Of a stretch of DNA of 64,000 bases, positions 54,756 through 63,944 are shown in pieces. The stretch lies in the NCBI GenBank assembly GCA_024998685.1, contig JACOEH010000006.1, positions 58,403-122,402 on the forward strand, written 5' to 3'. This stretch comes from Nitrospira sp. (GTDB taxonomy: Bacteria; Nitrospirota; Nitrospiria; Nitrospirales; Nitrospiraceae). A model generated the notes under the pieces. The model was not told the DNA's origin, made no database searches, and saw only the letters and a list, made by a program, of their open reading frames with translations. Made by a program: the position numbers and the translations under genes. The stretch's first letter is position 1; every line of letters starts with the position of its first letter.

Positions 54756-56477
54756 ATGGCCACAGTTGCGGAGCTCTTGGTGTCAACATTGGCTCTTGCC
54801 GGGGTGCAGAGAGTGTACGGCGTTGCCGGCGACTCCCTCAACGGCATCACGGATTCCATCCGCAAACGTGGCGATATCCGATGGATTCCCGTGCGACACG
54901 AAGAGACTGCCGCCTTTGCTGCCGGGGCCGAGGCGCACTTGACGGGACACTTGGCCGTATGTGCCGGAAGCTGCGGGCCGGGAAATCTCCATCTGATCAA
55001 CGGGCTCTACGATGCGCACCGCAGCCGTGTCCCGGTCCTGGCGATCGCGGCGCACATCCCCAGCCGCGAGATCGGCAGCGGCTATTTCCAGGAGACCCAT
55101 CCGGAGCATCTCTTCCGCGAGTGTAGTCACTATTGCGAGCTGGTGTCGCATCCGGAGCAGATGCCTCGCATCCTTGAGATTGCGGTACGGACTGCGGTGT
55201 CGCGGCGTGGTGTCTCGGTGGTTGTCTTGCCGGGCGACATCGCCTTGCAGCCTGCCGCTGTGAGCGAACCTCGCCTGAAGTTTGCCGCCGCAACATCGAG
55301 TGTTCGCCCGTCCGACGGCGAGCTTGACAGATTAGCGGAAGTGTTGAACGGAGCGCGAAAGATCACGATTCTCGGCGGCGCCGGCTGCGCCGGCGCTCAT
55401 GATGAATTGATGGAAGCGGCGGGCAAGCTGCAGGCGCCGATCGTGCACGCCATGCGCGGGAAGGAGTTCATCGAATACGACAATCCATTCGACGTCGGCA
55501 TGACGGGACTGCTCGGTTTCGCCTCCGGCTACTATGCCATGATGGAGTGCGAGACACTGCTGATGCTGGGAACCGACTTTCCGTATCAGCAGTTCTATCC
55601 GGAAAAGGCCACGATCATCCAGATTGATGTTCGCGGTGAGCAGATCGGCCGACGGACCAGGGTGGATTTCGGCCTGATCGGGGATGTGAAGACCACGCTC
55701 ACGGCCCTCTTGTCTCGGCTCAACCAGAAACAAGACGACAAGCACTTGAGCGACTCGCTTCGTCATTATCAAGCAGCCCGCCAAGGACTTGATGACTTGG
55801 CTTCGGGAGAACCAGGGCGAAAACCGGTCCACCCACAATATGTCGCCAAGGTGCTCGATGAGGTCGCCTCGGACGATGCCGTTTTTTCCTGCGACGTCGG
55901 CACGCCGACGATTTGGGCGGCGCGATACCTGAGGATGAACGGCAAGCGGCGACTCCTTGGGTCTTTCGCGCATGGCTCGATGGCCAATGCGCTGCCGCAA
56001 GCCATTGGGGCGCAGCTGAGCTATCCCAGCCGCCAGGTAATCACGTTATCGGGAGACGGCGGGTTGGCCATGCTCCTTGGGGACCTGCTGTCTCTCCGGC
56101 AACTGGGATTGCCCGTCAAACTGGTGGTTTTCAAGAACGACTCGCTCGGCTTTGTGGAGCTTGAGATGAAGGCGGCGGGGTTTCTGGATTTCGCCACGGA
56201 CCTTCACAACCCGGATTTCGCCAAGATGGCCGAGGCGGCGGGGCTGCTGGGCCTGACGGCAGAGACGCCCGAGCAGGTGCGGCCCATGCTGGTCGAGGCT
56301 CTCAAACACGACGGCCCGGCTCTTGTCGAAGTGCTGGTGAACCGACAGGAACTCGCCCTCCCGCCGTCCATAGAGTTGGGCCAGATGATCGGCTTTAGTC
56401 TCTACATGATCAAGGCGGTGCTCAACGGACGAGGCGACGAAATCATCGACCTCGCAAAAAGCAGCTTGTTCCGATGA
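54756..56477 (+). CDS. poxB: pyruvate:quinone oxidoreductase (pyruvate oxidase), ThDP enzyme
   Basis: A 573-residue ThDP/FAD enzyme: pyrimidine-binding [20 protein letters not shown] with catalytic Glu in [16 protein letters not shown], and ThDP/Mg motif [20 protein letters not shown] with [14 protein letters not shown]. It matches E. coli PoxB, which converts pyruvate to acetate and CO2 and passes electrons to membrane quinone through a C-terminal amphipathic helix; the tail here ([16 protein letters not shown]) is suitable. AGGAGGCTCTCC precedes the start. Probably cotranscribed with fdhA. Confidence 0.9.
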   Translation: MATVAELLVSTLALAGVQRVYGVAGDSLNGITDSIRKRGDIRWIPVRHEETAAFAAGAEAHLTGHLAVCAGSCGPGNLHLINGLYDAHRSRVPVLAIAAHIPSREIGSGYFQETHPEHLFRECSHYCELVSHPEQMPRILEIAVRTAVSRRGVSVVVLPGDIALQPAAVSEPRLKFAAATSSVRPSDGELDRLAEVLNGARKITILGGAGCAGAHDELMEAAGKLQAPIVHAMRGKEFIEYDNPFDVGMTGLLGFASGYYAMMECETLLMLGTDFPYQQFYPEKATIIQIDVRGEQIGRRTRVDFGLIGDVKTTLTALLSRLNQKQDDKHLSDSLRHYQAARQGLDDLASGEPGRKPVHPQYVAKVLDEVASDDAVFSCDVGTPTIWAARYLRMNGKRRLLGSFAHGSMANALPQAIGAQLSYPSRQVITLSGDGGLAMLLGDLLSLRQLGLPVKLVVFKNDSLGFVELEMKAAGFLDFATDLHNPDFAKMAEAAGLLGLTAETPEQVRPMLVEALKHDGPALVEVLVNRQELALPPSIELGQMIGFSLYMIKAVLNGRGDEIIDLAKSSLFR

Positions 56478-56525
56478 GCGCAACGCAAAGTCCCAGGGCT
56501 ATCAGGTGCCGGAGGCCGAAGGATC

Positions 56526-56609
56526 AGCCAGAGCCGCATCTCGGTCGAAGATTACGCCATGGCCATGATCAACGAAGTGGAGAAGCATCAAACGAAAGGC
56601 ACCCACCCT
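56526..56609 (+). pseudogene. NAD(P)H-binding protein, C-terminal relic (copy 3), in frame with aldo/keto reductase
   Basis: SQSRISVEDYAMAMINEVEK is the same C-terminal block as in the protein at 5871 and the relic at 48890. It is followed directly and in frame by HQTKGTHP and the aldo/keto reductase start. Only 23 residues of the donor gene are left. If the upstream in-frame ATG (56559) were used, the reductase would carry a short foreign N-terminus. Confidence 0.65.
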
Positions 56610-57698
56610 ATGAAATATCGCAAGCTCGGCAACAGCGGCATGGTTGTATCCACCCTGGCGCTCGGCACCATGTATTTCGGCGATGAGACGGCAGAGAACG
56701 ATGCGTTCGCCATTCTCGACGCCTTCCTCGATGCCGGGGGAAATCTGGTCGATACATCGGATGTCTACGTCGGCACCGTCGCCGAGCAGATCGTCGGTCG
56801 TTGGCTGGCGGCACGTCCTCGCGAGATAACCGATCGGGTCATAGTGGCGACCAAGGGCCGGTTCGGTGATGATTCCGATCCCAATGCAGTAGGCCTGTCA
56901 CGCCGCCATCTCCACCGGGCGCTGGACGCCTCGCTGCGCCGCCTCGGCGTGGAGACGATCGACCTGTATCAGCTGCATGCGTCCGACATGCATACGCCGG
57001 TCGAAGAGACGCTCTCCTTCCTCGACGAGGCCGTCCGCGCGGGCGAGATCCATTATATCGGCCTGTCCAATTTCACCGGCTGGCAGCTTCAGCTGATGGT
57101 TTCGACCGCGAGATCCATGGGAATGCAGGCGCCGGTCAGCCTGCAGCAGCAATACAGCCTGCTGTCGCGCGAATGCGAATGGGAAATGAATCCGGCCGCC
57201 GTGCATAACGGCTTGAGCCTACTGCCTTGGTCGCCGCTGGCCGGAGGTTTCCTGACCGGCAAGTATCAACGTGGAGGAACCCCGGCGTCCGATAGCCGTG
57301 CCGGCTCCGGCAAAGACCTGTACCAGTGGATCTCTGCGGATTATGCCGGCTCCGATCAAAGTTGGGCGACGATCGAAACCGTCGTCCGCATCGCGAAGGA
57401 GATCGGCGCCACCCCGGCTCAGGTCGCGCTGAGCTGGATCGCCGATCGTCCGGGCGTCGCCGCGCCGATCTTCGGCGCGCGCAACCTGCGGCAGCTTGAC
57501 GAGAATCTTGCTGCGGCCGAACTCACACTGGACGAGAACGCCACGAAGGTCCTCGAAGTGGTCAGTGCGCCCAGATCGAACGGCTATCCCTATGGCGCGT
57601 TCGGCGCCGGTCAGCGCAACCGCAACTTGCACAATGGTATTCCCGCGCCGGGCCTGCCCATCGCGGGCGGATCCGACCATCCGCTCGGCCGCATCTGA
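56610..57698 (+). CDS. aldo/keto reductase
   Basis: A 362-residue AKR: MKYRKLGNSGMVVSTLALGT, active-site Asp/Tyr block NLVDTSDVYVGTVAEQIVGR, catalytic Lys in VIVATKGRFGDDSD and His in YQLHASDMHTPVEETL, NADPH-binding end IFGARNLRQLDENLAA. Reduces aldehydes or ketones in the cytoplasm. The ATG at 56610 begins the family N-terminus; an in-frame ATG at 56559 lies in a relic of another gene. Very GC-rich codon use, like katA. Confidence 0.9.
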   Translation: MKYRKLGNSGMVVSTLALGTMYFGDETAENDAFAILDAFLDAGGNLVDTSDVYVGTVAEQIVGRWLAARPREITDRVIVATKGRFGDDSDPNAVGLSRRHLHRALDASLRRLGVETIDLYQLHASDMHTPVEETLSFLDEAVRAGEIHYIGLSNFTGWQLQLMVSTARSMGMQAPVSLQQQYSLLSRECEWEMNPAAVHNGLSLLPWSPLAGGFLTGKYQRGGTPASDSRAGSGKDLYQWISADYAGSDQSWATIETVVRIAKEIGATPAQVALSWIADRPGVAAPIFGARNLRQLDENLAAAELTLDENATKVLEVVSAPRSNGYPYGAFGAGQRNRNLHNGIPAPGLPIAGGSDHPLGRI

Positions 57699-57899
57699 AA
57701 GTCCGTTGACTGATAAGAAGCGAGTAGCAAGTGTTGCCGATCAAGCTCTGAATCAAGTTTCGTGACGGGTCAGGCATGGCGGGCCGGATGTGCTCGCCTA
57801 TGCAGTGAACGCGACGGGCGTGGAGATCATCGCCGAGCGGCGAGGCGGCGTTCATTCAAGACGCAATCAAAGTAATTGATATTCGGAAGGAGACAAACC

Positions 57900-58916
57900 A
57901 TGCGAGGAACTATGCTGTACGGCCCGCGCGACATTCGCTTCGAAGATCGCGAGGCCCCGACAATCATCGAGCCGACGGATGCCGTTATCAGGATGGCGGC
58001 CACGTGCGTATGCGGGTCAGACCTGTGGCCGTATCGCGGGCTTCAACCGATCAATGGACCCACGCCGATGGGACATGAATACTGCGGCATCGTCGAGGAA
58101 GTCGGCAGCGCTGTGAAGTCGGTCAAGCCGGGCCAATTCGTTGTCGGCTCGTTCGCTACGTCCGACAACACGTGTCCCTACTGCCAAGGCGGCTACCAGT
58201 CGTCGTGCATGCACCGTGAATGGATCAGTCGGGCGCAAGCGCCGGTACTCCGCGTGTCGCTCGCGGACGGAACGCTGGTTGCCACCCCGGATGTTCCCTC
58301 AGACGACCTGGTCCCGAGCCTGCTGGCGGCCTCCGACGTCTTCGGGACGGGGTGGTTCGCCGCAGATGCAGCCAATGTCAAACCTGGCTCAACTGTCGCG
58401 GTCGTCGGTGACGGTGCGGTCGGCCTCTGCGCGGTGCTGGCGGCTAGGCAGATGGGCGCCGAGCGGATCATCGCGATGAGCCGTCACGAATCACGGCGGA
58501 AGCTCGCCCACGAGTTTGGGGCAACCGACATTGTCATCGAACGCGGTGAGGAGGGCGTGGCTCGCATCAAAGAGCTGACGGGAGGGATCGGCGCTGACTC
58601 CGTGCTGGAATGCGTCGGGACGCAAGAGTCGATGATGCAGGCCATCCGTTCCACGCGCCCAGGCGGATACGTCAGCTACGTCGGTGTCCCGCATGGAGTG
58701 GAGCTCAACGGCGAGGAACTGTTCTTTGCGCACATCCATCTTCACGGCGGCCCTGCGCCGGTGCGGCGCTTTTTACCTACGCTCATTACCCTGGTGTGGG
58801 AAGGGAAGGTCAATCCAGGAAAGGTATTCGACCTGACCCTGCCGCTGAACCAGGTGGCGGAGGGCTACCGCGCGATGGACGAGCGCCGCGCAATCAAGAC
58901 GCTGCTGCGGCCGTAA
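57900..58916 (+). CDS. zinc-dependent alcohol dehydrogenase
   Basis: A 338-residue zinc MDR: catalytic zinc ligands in ATCVCGSDLWPYRG and GHEYCGIVEEVG; a partly kept structural Cys group (CPYCQGGYQSSC); NAD motif VVGDGAVGLCAVLAARQMGA. AAGGAGACAAACC precedes the ATG at 57900. Substrate unknown; an alcohol/aldehyde role would complement fdhA and the reductase before it. The spacer 57699-57899 holds only short scraps without a recognisable family. Confidence 0.88.
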   Translation: MRGTMLYGPRDIRFEDREAPTIIEPTDAVIRMAATCVCGSDLWPYRGLQPINGPTPMGHEYCGIVEEVGSAVKSVKPGQFVVGSFATSDNTCPYCQGGYQSSCMHREWISRAQAPVLRVSLADGTLVATPDVPSDDLVPSLLAASDVFGTGWFAADAANVKPGSTVAVVGDGAVGLCAVLAARQMGAERIIAMSRHESRRKLAHEFGATDIVIERGEEGVARIKELTGGIGADSVLECVGTQESMMQAIRSTRPGGYVSYVGVPHGVELNGEELFFAHIHLHGGPAPVRRFLPTLITLVWEGKVNPGKVFDLTLPLNQVAEGYRAMDERRAIKTLLRP

Positions 58917-58992
58917 GGCGCTTTGCGGCGTGCGGCTGGAACGAACCCAGAGGCGAAGAAGGTTTACGTGTCCAAATGCGATTGGAGGCCTC

Positions 58993-59172
58993 ATGAACAA
59001 GCCAGAATTCTTTGTCACCCCCGGTTACGGCAAGCGCAACCTCAAACTGTTCCACTATTCCCAGGCGGTCAAGATCGGCAACCGGCTGGAGCTTTCGGGT
59101 CAGGGCGGCTGGAACGACGACTGGGAGTTCCCCGCATCGATTACGGATGAGATCGCTCAGGCGTTCCGCAAT
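58993..59172 (+). pseudogene. RidA-family protein, N-terminal relic
   Basis: Sixty codons read MNKPEFFVTPGYGKRNLKLF, HYSQAVKIGNRLELSGQGGW and end DEIAQAFRN, the head of a RidA (YjgF) enamine/imine deaminase. After this the sequence is unrelated, yet the frame stays open into the debranching enzyme. The catalytic Arg and trimer interface of RidA lie in the missing half, so it is not functional. Confidence 0.75.
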
Positions 59173-59385
59173 GGGCCGTTCTGGCCAAGGCCCCATTGCG
59201 CTGTTGATCAGTCTTTTGCGGTACTGCAATCTACTAGGCTTCGAGCAGCAAGAGAGGGAAGCCGGTCGCGCTCTCCTGCGTCGTCTTCGTGTATAGTGCG
59301 GCGTGGGGTTCGAGAATATCGAGCGTCGGACGCGGCGCGCGGCCGGCACATGTCGTACGGCACGCAATGGTCGGAGGTGATGTGC

Positions 59386-61539
59386 ATGTCGGTAAAAGTG
59401 ACGATCGGCCCTCCCGTCATTTCAATTAATCATGGGAGTACCTTCTTGGTATCCGAGTTCGACGGCTCCATCACGGATGCCACCGACCAGGGACTCTATT
59501 CGCGGGACACTCGGTACCTCAGCCGCTATCAACTTTATATCGACGGCGAGCCATGGATCTTTCTCAATTCCGGCGCGATCGCCTATTACGCGTCGCGAAC
59601 CTATCTCGTGAATCCGCGGGTATTGACGGAGCATGGAACGATCGAAGCCGGAACCCTGGGACTCGTGTTGGGCCGCACGATCGGAGAGGCGCTCCATGAA
59701 GACATCGACATACGAAACTATAGCTCACACCGCGCGCATTTCAATCTCGAACTCCTGATCCGCAATGACTTCGCCGACATCTTTGAAGTCAGAGCTAAAG
59801 CGTTGACGCGTAGAGGTCATATCGAGACCGAGTGGACGAGCGAAGGTCAACAATTGATCAGCCGCTATGTTCACGGTGATTTTCGCAGGGCTCTGATGCT
59901 GTCCCTTGAGGGCTGCGACTCGCGGGCTCTGTACGGCAACGGACGCATCAACTTCGCGGTCGATCTCGCGCCCGGCGCCGCCTGGCATGTCTGCTGTAAG
60001 TACCACATCGAGGAAGACGGCGTCCTTCGGCGTGCTCCCGGCGACTGCGCGCATGTGTGCGAGAGTTCCCGCCCTGGTCAAACCTTGGCGCAGTGGAAGC
60101 AAGTGACCACTCAGATCACCACCTCAAATGAAGAATGGTATCGGCTGTACCGGCAGGCGGTCGAAGATATGGCGGCCCTGCGCCTCGCGGCCGACGAGAA
60201 GCGTCCGGACGAGTTGCTGGCCGCCGCCGGGGTCCCCTGGTTCGTCAGCGTCTTCGGTCGCGACAGCCTGATCGTGAGTCTGCAGAACATGATGGTCTAT
60301 CCGGATTTTGCCCGAGGAACGCTCAAGCGCCTGGCAGAACTCCAAGCGACCGAAAGGGACGACTACAGGGATGCGGAGCCGGGAAAGATGCCTCACGAGC
60401 TCCGGGTCGGTGAGCTGGCCCATTTCAAACGCATCCCCCATACCCCCTATTACGGAACCGCCGACGCGACCATCCTCTATATCATTGCGTGGCACGAGGC
60501 CTGGAAATGGTTGGGCGACGAGGGGCTCGTTGCTCGCTATGCGGAGACAATCAAGCAGTGCTTGCGGTGGATCGATCACTATGGAGATCGCGATGGGGAC
60601 GGATTCCAGGAGTACCTGACCCGTTCCGACAAGGGCTACGAAAATATGGGGTGGAAGGATGCCGGCGACGCGGTTCTTTATCCGGACGGCTCGCCGGTGA
60701 AAGGACCGAAAGCACTTTGCGAGCTGCAAGGATATGTGTTCGATGCGAAGCGCCGGGCCGCCGAGTGCGTGGAATATCTCGGCGATCCCGACCTGGCGGG
60801 GAACCTCCGGCGGGAAGCCGCGGTCCTGCAACAACGGTTCGAAGAGCGGTTTTGGTGCGAGGACCTCGGATATTACGCCTACGCCTTGGATGGCGACAAG
60901 AAGCCGGTCAAGACAATCGCCTCCAACGCCGGCCATCTGCTGTGGAGCGGCATCGTCCGTCCGGACCGCGCCGAACGAGTGGTGCGACGATTGCGTGAAC
61001 CGGACATGTGGAGCGGATGGGGCATCCGGACGTTGTCGGCGCGGCATCCGGCGTACAATCCCTTTTCCTATCAAAACGGGTCAGTGTGGCCGCACGACAA
61101 CGGCATCATCGCCATGGGCTTCAAACGATATGGGTTTGCACAGGAGGCGGCCTTGATTACCCGCGATATCAGCGAGGCCGGCCGCTATTTCCTGCTCAAT
61201 CGTCTGCCTGAGCTGTATGCCGGCATTGAACGGGGGCCGGGGACGTTCCCGGTGCAATATCTCGGCGCCAATGTGCCGCAGGCTTGGGCGGCGGGCAGCG
61301 TGTTTCAGCTTCTCCGGGCCATTCTAGGGCTTGAGGCCGATGCGCCCAATAAAACGCTTTACCTCGATCCCGTACTTCCACGGTGGCTGCCGGACCTCAC
61401 GGTTCGTCAACTCCGGATCGGCCAGGCGACGCTCGACCTTCGCTTTTGGCGGGAAGGGACAGTCACCAGGCATGAGGTGCTCGCCCAGCAGGGCGACGTG
61501 AGGGTCGAAGCGCGCGACACATCCCGAACGAACGGCTGA
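59386..61539 (+). CDS. glycogen-debranching-type enzyme (amylo-alpha-1,6-glucosidase family)
   Basis: A 717-residue protein: N-terminal GDE_N_bis-type sandwich (FLVSEFDGSITDATDQGLYS, RDTRYLSRYQLYIDGEPW) and an (alpha/alpha)6 catalytic barrel (GVPWFVSVFGRDSLIVSLQN, HTPYYGTADATILYIIAWHE, YENMGWKDAGDAVLY, NGSVWPHDNGIIAMGFKRYG). Acts on alpha-glucans or oligosaccharides in the cytoplasm. ATG at 59386 is preferred because GGAGGTG lies 7 bases upstream; the frame is open back to 58930 through a RidA relic. It matches the GH15 and GH63-like genes in theme. Confidence 0.9.
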   Translation: MSVKVTIGPPVISINHGSTFLVSEFDGSITDATDQGLYSRDTRYLSRYQLYIDGEPWIFLNSGAIAYYASRTYLVNPRVLTEHGTIEAGTLGLVLGRTIGEALHEDIDIRNYSSHRAHFNLELLIRNDFADIFEVRAKALTRRGHIETEWTSEGQQLISRYVHGDFRRALMLSLEGCDSRALYGNGRINFAVDLAPGAAWHVCCKYHIEEDGVLRRAPGDCAHVCESSRPGQTLAQWKQVTTQITTSNEEWYRLYRQAVEDMAALRLAADEKRPDELLAAAGVPWFVSVFGRDSLIVSLQNMMVYPDFARGTLKRLAELQATERDDYRDAEPGKMPHELRVGELAHFKRIPHTPYYGTADATILYIIAWHEAWKWLGDEGLVARYAETIKQCLRWIDHYGDRDGDGFQEYLTRSDKGYENMGWKDAGDAVLYPDGSPVKGPKALCELQGYVFDAKRRAAECVEYLGDPDLAGNLRREAAVLQQRFEERFWCEDLGYYAYALDGDKKPVKTIASNAGHLLWSGIVRPDRAERVVRRLREPDMWSGWGIRTLSARHPAYNPFSYQNGSVWPHDNGIIAMGFKRYGFAQEAALITRDISEAGRYFLLNRLPELYAGIERGPGTFPVQYLGANVPQAWAAGSVFQLLRAILGLEADAPNKTLYLDPVLPRWLPDLTVRQLRIGQATLDLRFWREGTVTRHEVLAQQGDVRVEARDTSRTNG

Positions 61540-61994
61540 TCGACGCCATGTTCCTGTTCCGATTCTGAACCGAGGACGTGCACGGCCGGCAAGGCCATAG
61601 TGCGAGAAAATCACCTTCCCATACCTCGTTAATCACGTCGCTCTTGTTAAGAACACTCATAAACATCTGCGTCCTTTTCTTGTGACCACGAGGAGAGCCG
61701 ACGGATAAAAACGAGCCGCGCCACGCTGAATTTTCGCTTCCCCGCGACGAAACCATCAATCGGGGAACATTCTGCTTGCGCTGCGATGTGCGGTGGTACG
61801 TGGGCACAACGCTGGAAGAATGTATGGGGCTTGTCATTCACTCGATAAGGTGAAAATGTGCAGGAGGTCGGCGGCAAAATTATGACGGAAAGCAGGGTGG
61901 GGAAATTCGTGAAAGTGGATTGCTCAAGAGAACATAATAGGAAGAGGTTTTACGCGTTTGAGACCTTCGCCGATGTCTATGGGGAGGAAGTCAC
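61540..61994. other. intergenic stretch without a recognised gene
   Basis: No frame in these 455 bases has recognisable similarity. An open frame of about 49 codons starts at 61881 and overlaps the next gene; it has no clear ribosome site. The region is AT-richer towards 61920, which may be the promoter of the following secreted-protein genes. Confidence 0.35.
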
Positions 61995-62696
61995 ATGGCG
62001 CTCAAGATACAAAAACGTGATGCATCTCTGACGGGCGTATCGATTTGGCTGTGGTGTGGCGCTGCGTTGGCTCTCGTGCTGAGCACAACGTCTGCGACTG
62101 CCGCCGATGTGCAACTCTGGAATTTTGATCGTGACCAGCCGGGGAAAGTTCCACCCGGCTTCCAAATCGGAACGCTGTTTGATGGGCGGCCGGCAGGTGA
62201 GTGGCAAGTCACCGCCAGTGACAAGGCCCCCAGCTCACCCCATGTCTTGGCCCAACTCCAAAGAAAGGGGGCGGAGCATGCCTACAAAACGCTGCTGATC
62301 CAAGGCACGGAATCAGAACATGTCGCCCTCAGCGTGAAGCTGCTGCCCATTGATGGTAAGGCCGATATGGGAGGCGGCCTCATCTGGCGGGCAACTGACG
62401 ATCGCAATTACTATCTCGCTCGGGCCAACCCTCTGGAACAAAACATCCGCATCTATCGGGTCGTGAAAGGGGTGCGGCACATGCTCCAGAATTTCGATCA
62501 TGTCATTAATATTCACCGGTGGCACCAGCTGCGTGTGCGGATGGAGGGGTGCAACATTCACGTCTCCTTCGATGAGCGATCAGTATTTAAACTGTGCGAC
62601 GAAACTTTTCGGAAAGGGCGTATTGGACTGTGGACCAAATCTGACGCGGTCACGCATTTTGACGATCTGCAGTTAGAGGTGCTCGGTAATAAGTAA
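61995..62696 (+). CDS. secreted concanavalin-like (DUF1080/LamG-type) protein
   Basis: A 233-residue protein with a signal peptide (CGAALALVLSTTSATAADV) and a jelly-roll domain of the DUF1080 / 3-keto-disaccharide-hydrolase-like type: VQLWNFDRDQPGKVPPGFQI, GGGLIWRATDDRNYYLARAN, RVVKGVRHMLQ, HRWHQLRVRMEGCNIHVSFD and GRIGLWTKSDAVTHFDDLQL. Probably a periplasmic or surface carbohydrate-binding protein. GGGGAGGAAGTC precedes the start. The following secreted DUF1259 gene is likely in the same operon. Confidence 0.78.
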   Translation: MALKIQKRDASLTGVSIWLWCGAALALVLSTTSATAADVQLWNFDRDQPGKVPPGFQIGTLFDGRPAGEWQVTASDKAPSSPHVLAQLQRKGAEHAYKTLLIQGTESEHVALSVKLLPIDGKADMGGGLIWRATDDRNYYLARANPLEQNIRIYRVVKGVRHMLQNFDHVINIHRWHQLRVRMEGCNIHVSFDERSVFKLCDETFRKGRIGLWTKSDAVTHFDDLQLEVLGNK

Positions 62697-62752
62697 TGCG
62701 TTGTCTAGCGGCACAATGTTAAAGGGATTCGTATAAATAAATGGAGGGCACC

Positions 62753-63667
62753 ATGAACCGCACAATGATTGCCATAAGCATGTTGGGAATGGTGTGCTGG
62801 TTTGCAGCACCGGCTGAAGGCGAAGCAGCGACGGGCAGCCTCGATACCAAAGCGATTGAACAGGCCATCGGTAAACCGGGGGAGACGAAGGACGATGTCT
62901 ATAAAGTGTCACTGCCCCGCAAAGATTTGTCGGTCACGCTGGATGGAGTCCAACTGAAACCCGGCTTTGCGCTCGGAACCTGGATCGCATTTAAACAGGC
63001 AGGCCATGACGCGGTTTTGGACGGAGATCTGGTGTTGACCGAACACGAAGTCGGTGCCGTTTTTAACCAACTCCGAAAAGTAGGCATTCAAGTGAGTGCT
63101 CTCCATAACCATCTGATCGGTGAGACGCCCAAGCTCATGTTTCTCCATATTGAAGGTAAAGGCGATGCAGGGAAAATGGCCACGCAGATCAAGGAGGCCT
63201 TAAGTCTCACGGGTACGCCGATGGAACCGCAACTTGCCGGTGCGACCCCCATTGTGATGAGCACAGCCGGTGAGGAGGTCGATTTTGACGCCGAGGCGAT
63301 TCAGAAAGAACTCGGCTACAAGGGCAAGATCAAAGACGGCGTGCTGCACGTAGCGGTGCCGAGACCGGAACCCATCAAACTGCATGGTGTACTGCTGCCC
63401 CCAAACATGGGGATGGCGACCGCGCTCAATTTTCAATCAGCGGGAGGGAACAAGGTGGCTGCGACCGGGGACTTTGTCATGGTGAGTGAAGAGGTGGATC
63501 GAGTCACCAAGGCATTGGCCGAACATGGCATCCTGGTCACGGCCTTGCACAACCATTTGGTGCATGGATGGCCGGATTTGTATTTCATGCATTTCTGGGC
63601 GGACGATCGTGCTGAGAAGGTGGCCAAAGGGTTGCGGGCCGGCCTCGACGCGATGAAGAAAGGCTAG
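62753..63667 (+). CDS. DUF1259 (LppY/LpqO-like) secreted protein
   Basis: A 304-residue secreted protein with signal peptide (AISMLGMVCWFAAPAEGEA) and two DUF1259 repeats, each with the block GTWIAFKQAGHDAVLDGDLV / TALNFQSAGGNKVAATGDFV and the His-containing SALHNHLIGETPKLMFLH / TALHNHLVHGWPDLYFMH. The repeated HNHL motif suggests a metal site. Function unknown. ATG at 62753 has ATGGAGGGCACC upstream; an in-frame ATG at 62741 is less well placed. Confidence 0.88.
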   Translation: MNRTMIAISMLGMVCWFAAPAEGEAATGSLDTKAIEQAIGKPGETKDDVYKVSLPRKDLSVTLDGVQLKPGFALGTWIAFKQAGHDAVLDGDLVLTEHEVGAVFNQLRKVGIQVSALHNHLIGETPKLMFLHIEGKGDAGKMATQIKEALSLTGTPMEPQLAGATPIVMSTAGEEVDFDAEAIQKELGYKGKIKDGVLHVAVPRPEPIKLHGVLLPPNMGMATALNFQSAGGNKVAATGDFVMVSEEVDRVTKALAEHGILVTALHNHLVHGWPDLYFMHFWADDRAEKVAKGLRAGLDAMKKG

Positions 63668-63701
63668 ACCATCATTCAATGGAGTCTCCGGAGATGCCTA
63701 G

Positions 63702-63920
63702 GCCAAGCTCAATGCCTGGAATGACCATTCCATCCAGGTTCGCAAGGTCACCGGCGGCGACATCTATGCCGTGTATCTGAACGGCGCACTGACAACGGCG
63801 TACACCAATACGGACAACTACCGTGGCACGCCGGTGTCGGCCGACGCGGATTCCGGCTGGATCGGCCTGCAATCGCACACTGGACGAGTCGGCTTCCGGA
63901 ATATTCGGATCAAAGTGTAA
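63702..63920 (+). pseudogene. DUF1080-type domain, C-terminal relic
   Basis: After a TAG at 63699-63701 the frame reads AKLNAWNDHSIQVRKVTGGD, IYAVYLNGALTTAYTNTDNY and GWIGLQSHTGRVGFRNIRIK before a stop. This is the C-terminal third of a DUF1080 (3-keto-disaccharide hydrolase) domain. No start or signal peptide; the N-terminal part was probably replaced by the preceding gene's end. Confidence 0.7.
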
Positions 63921-63944
63921 GGGGAAACCTGTTTACTCGTAAAC

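Noticed and set aside
61881..62031. 49-codon frame overlapping the secreted protein at 61995
   Set aside because: Overlaps a well-supported gene with a signal peptide and has no ribosome site or family.
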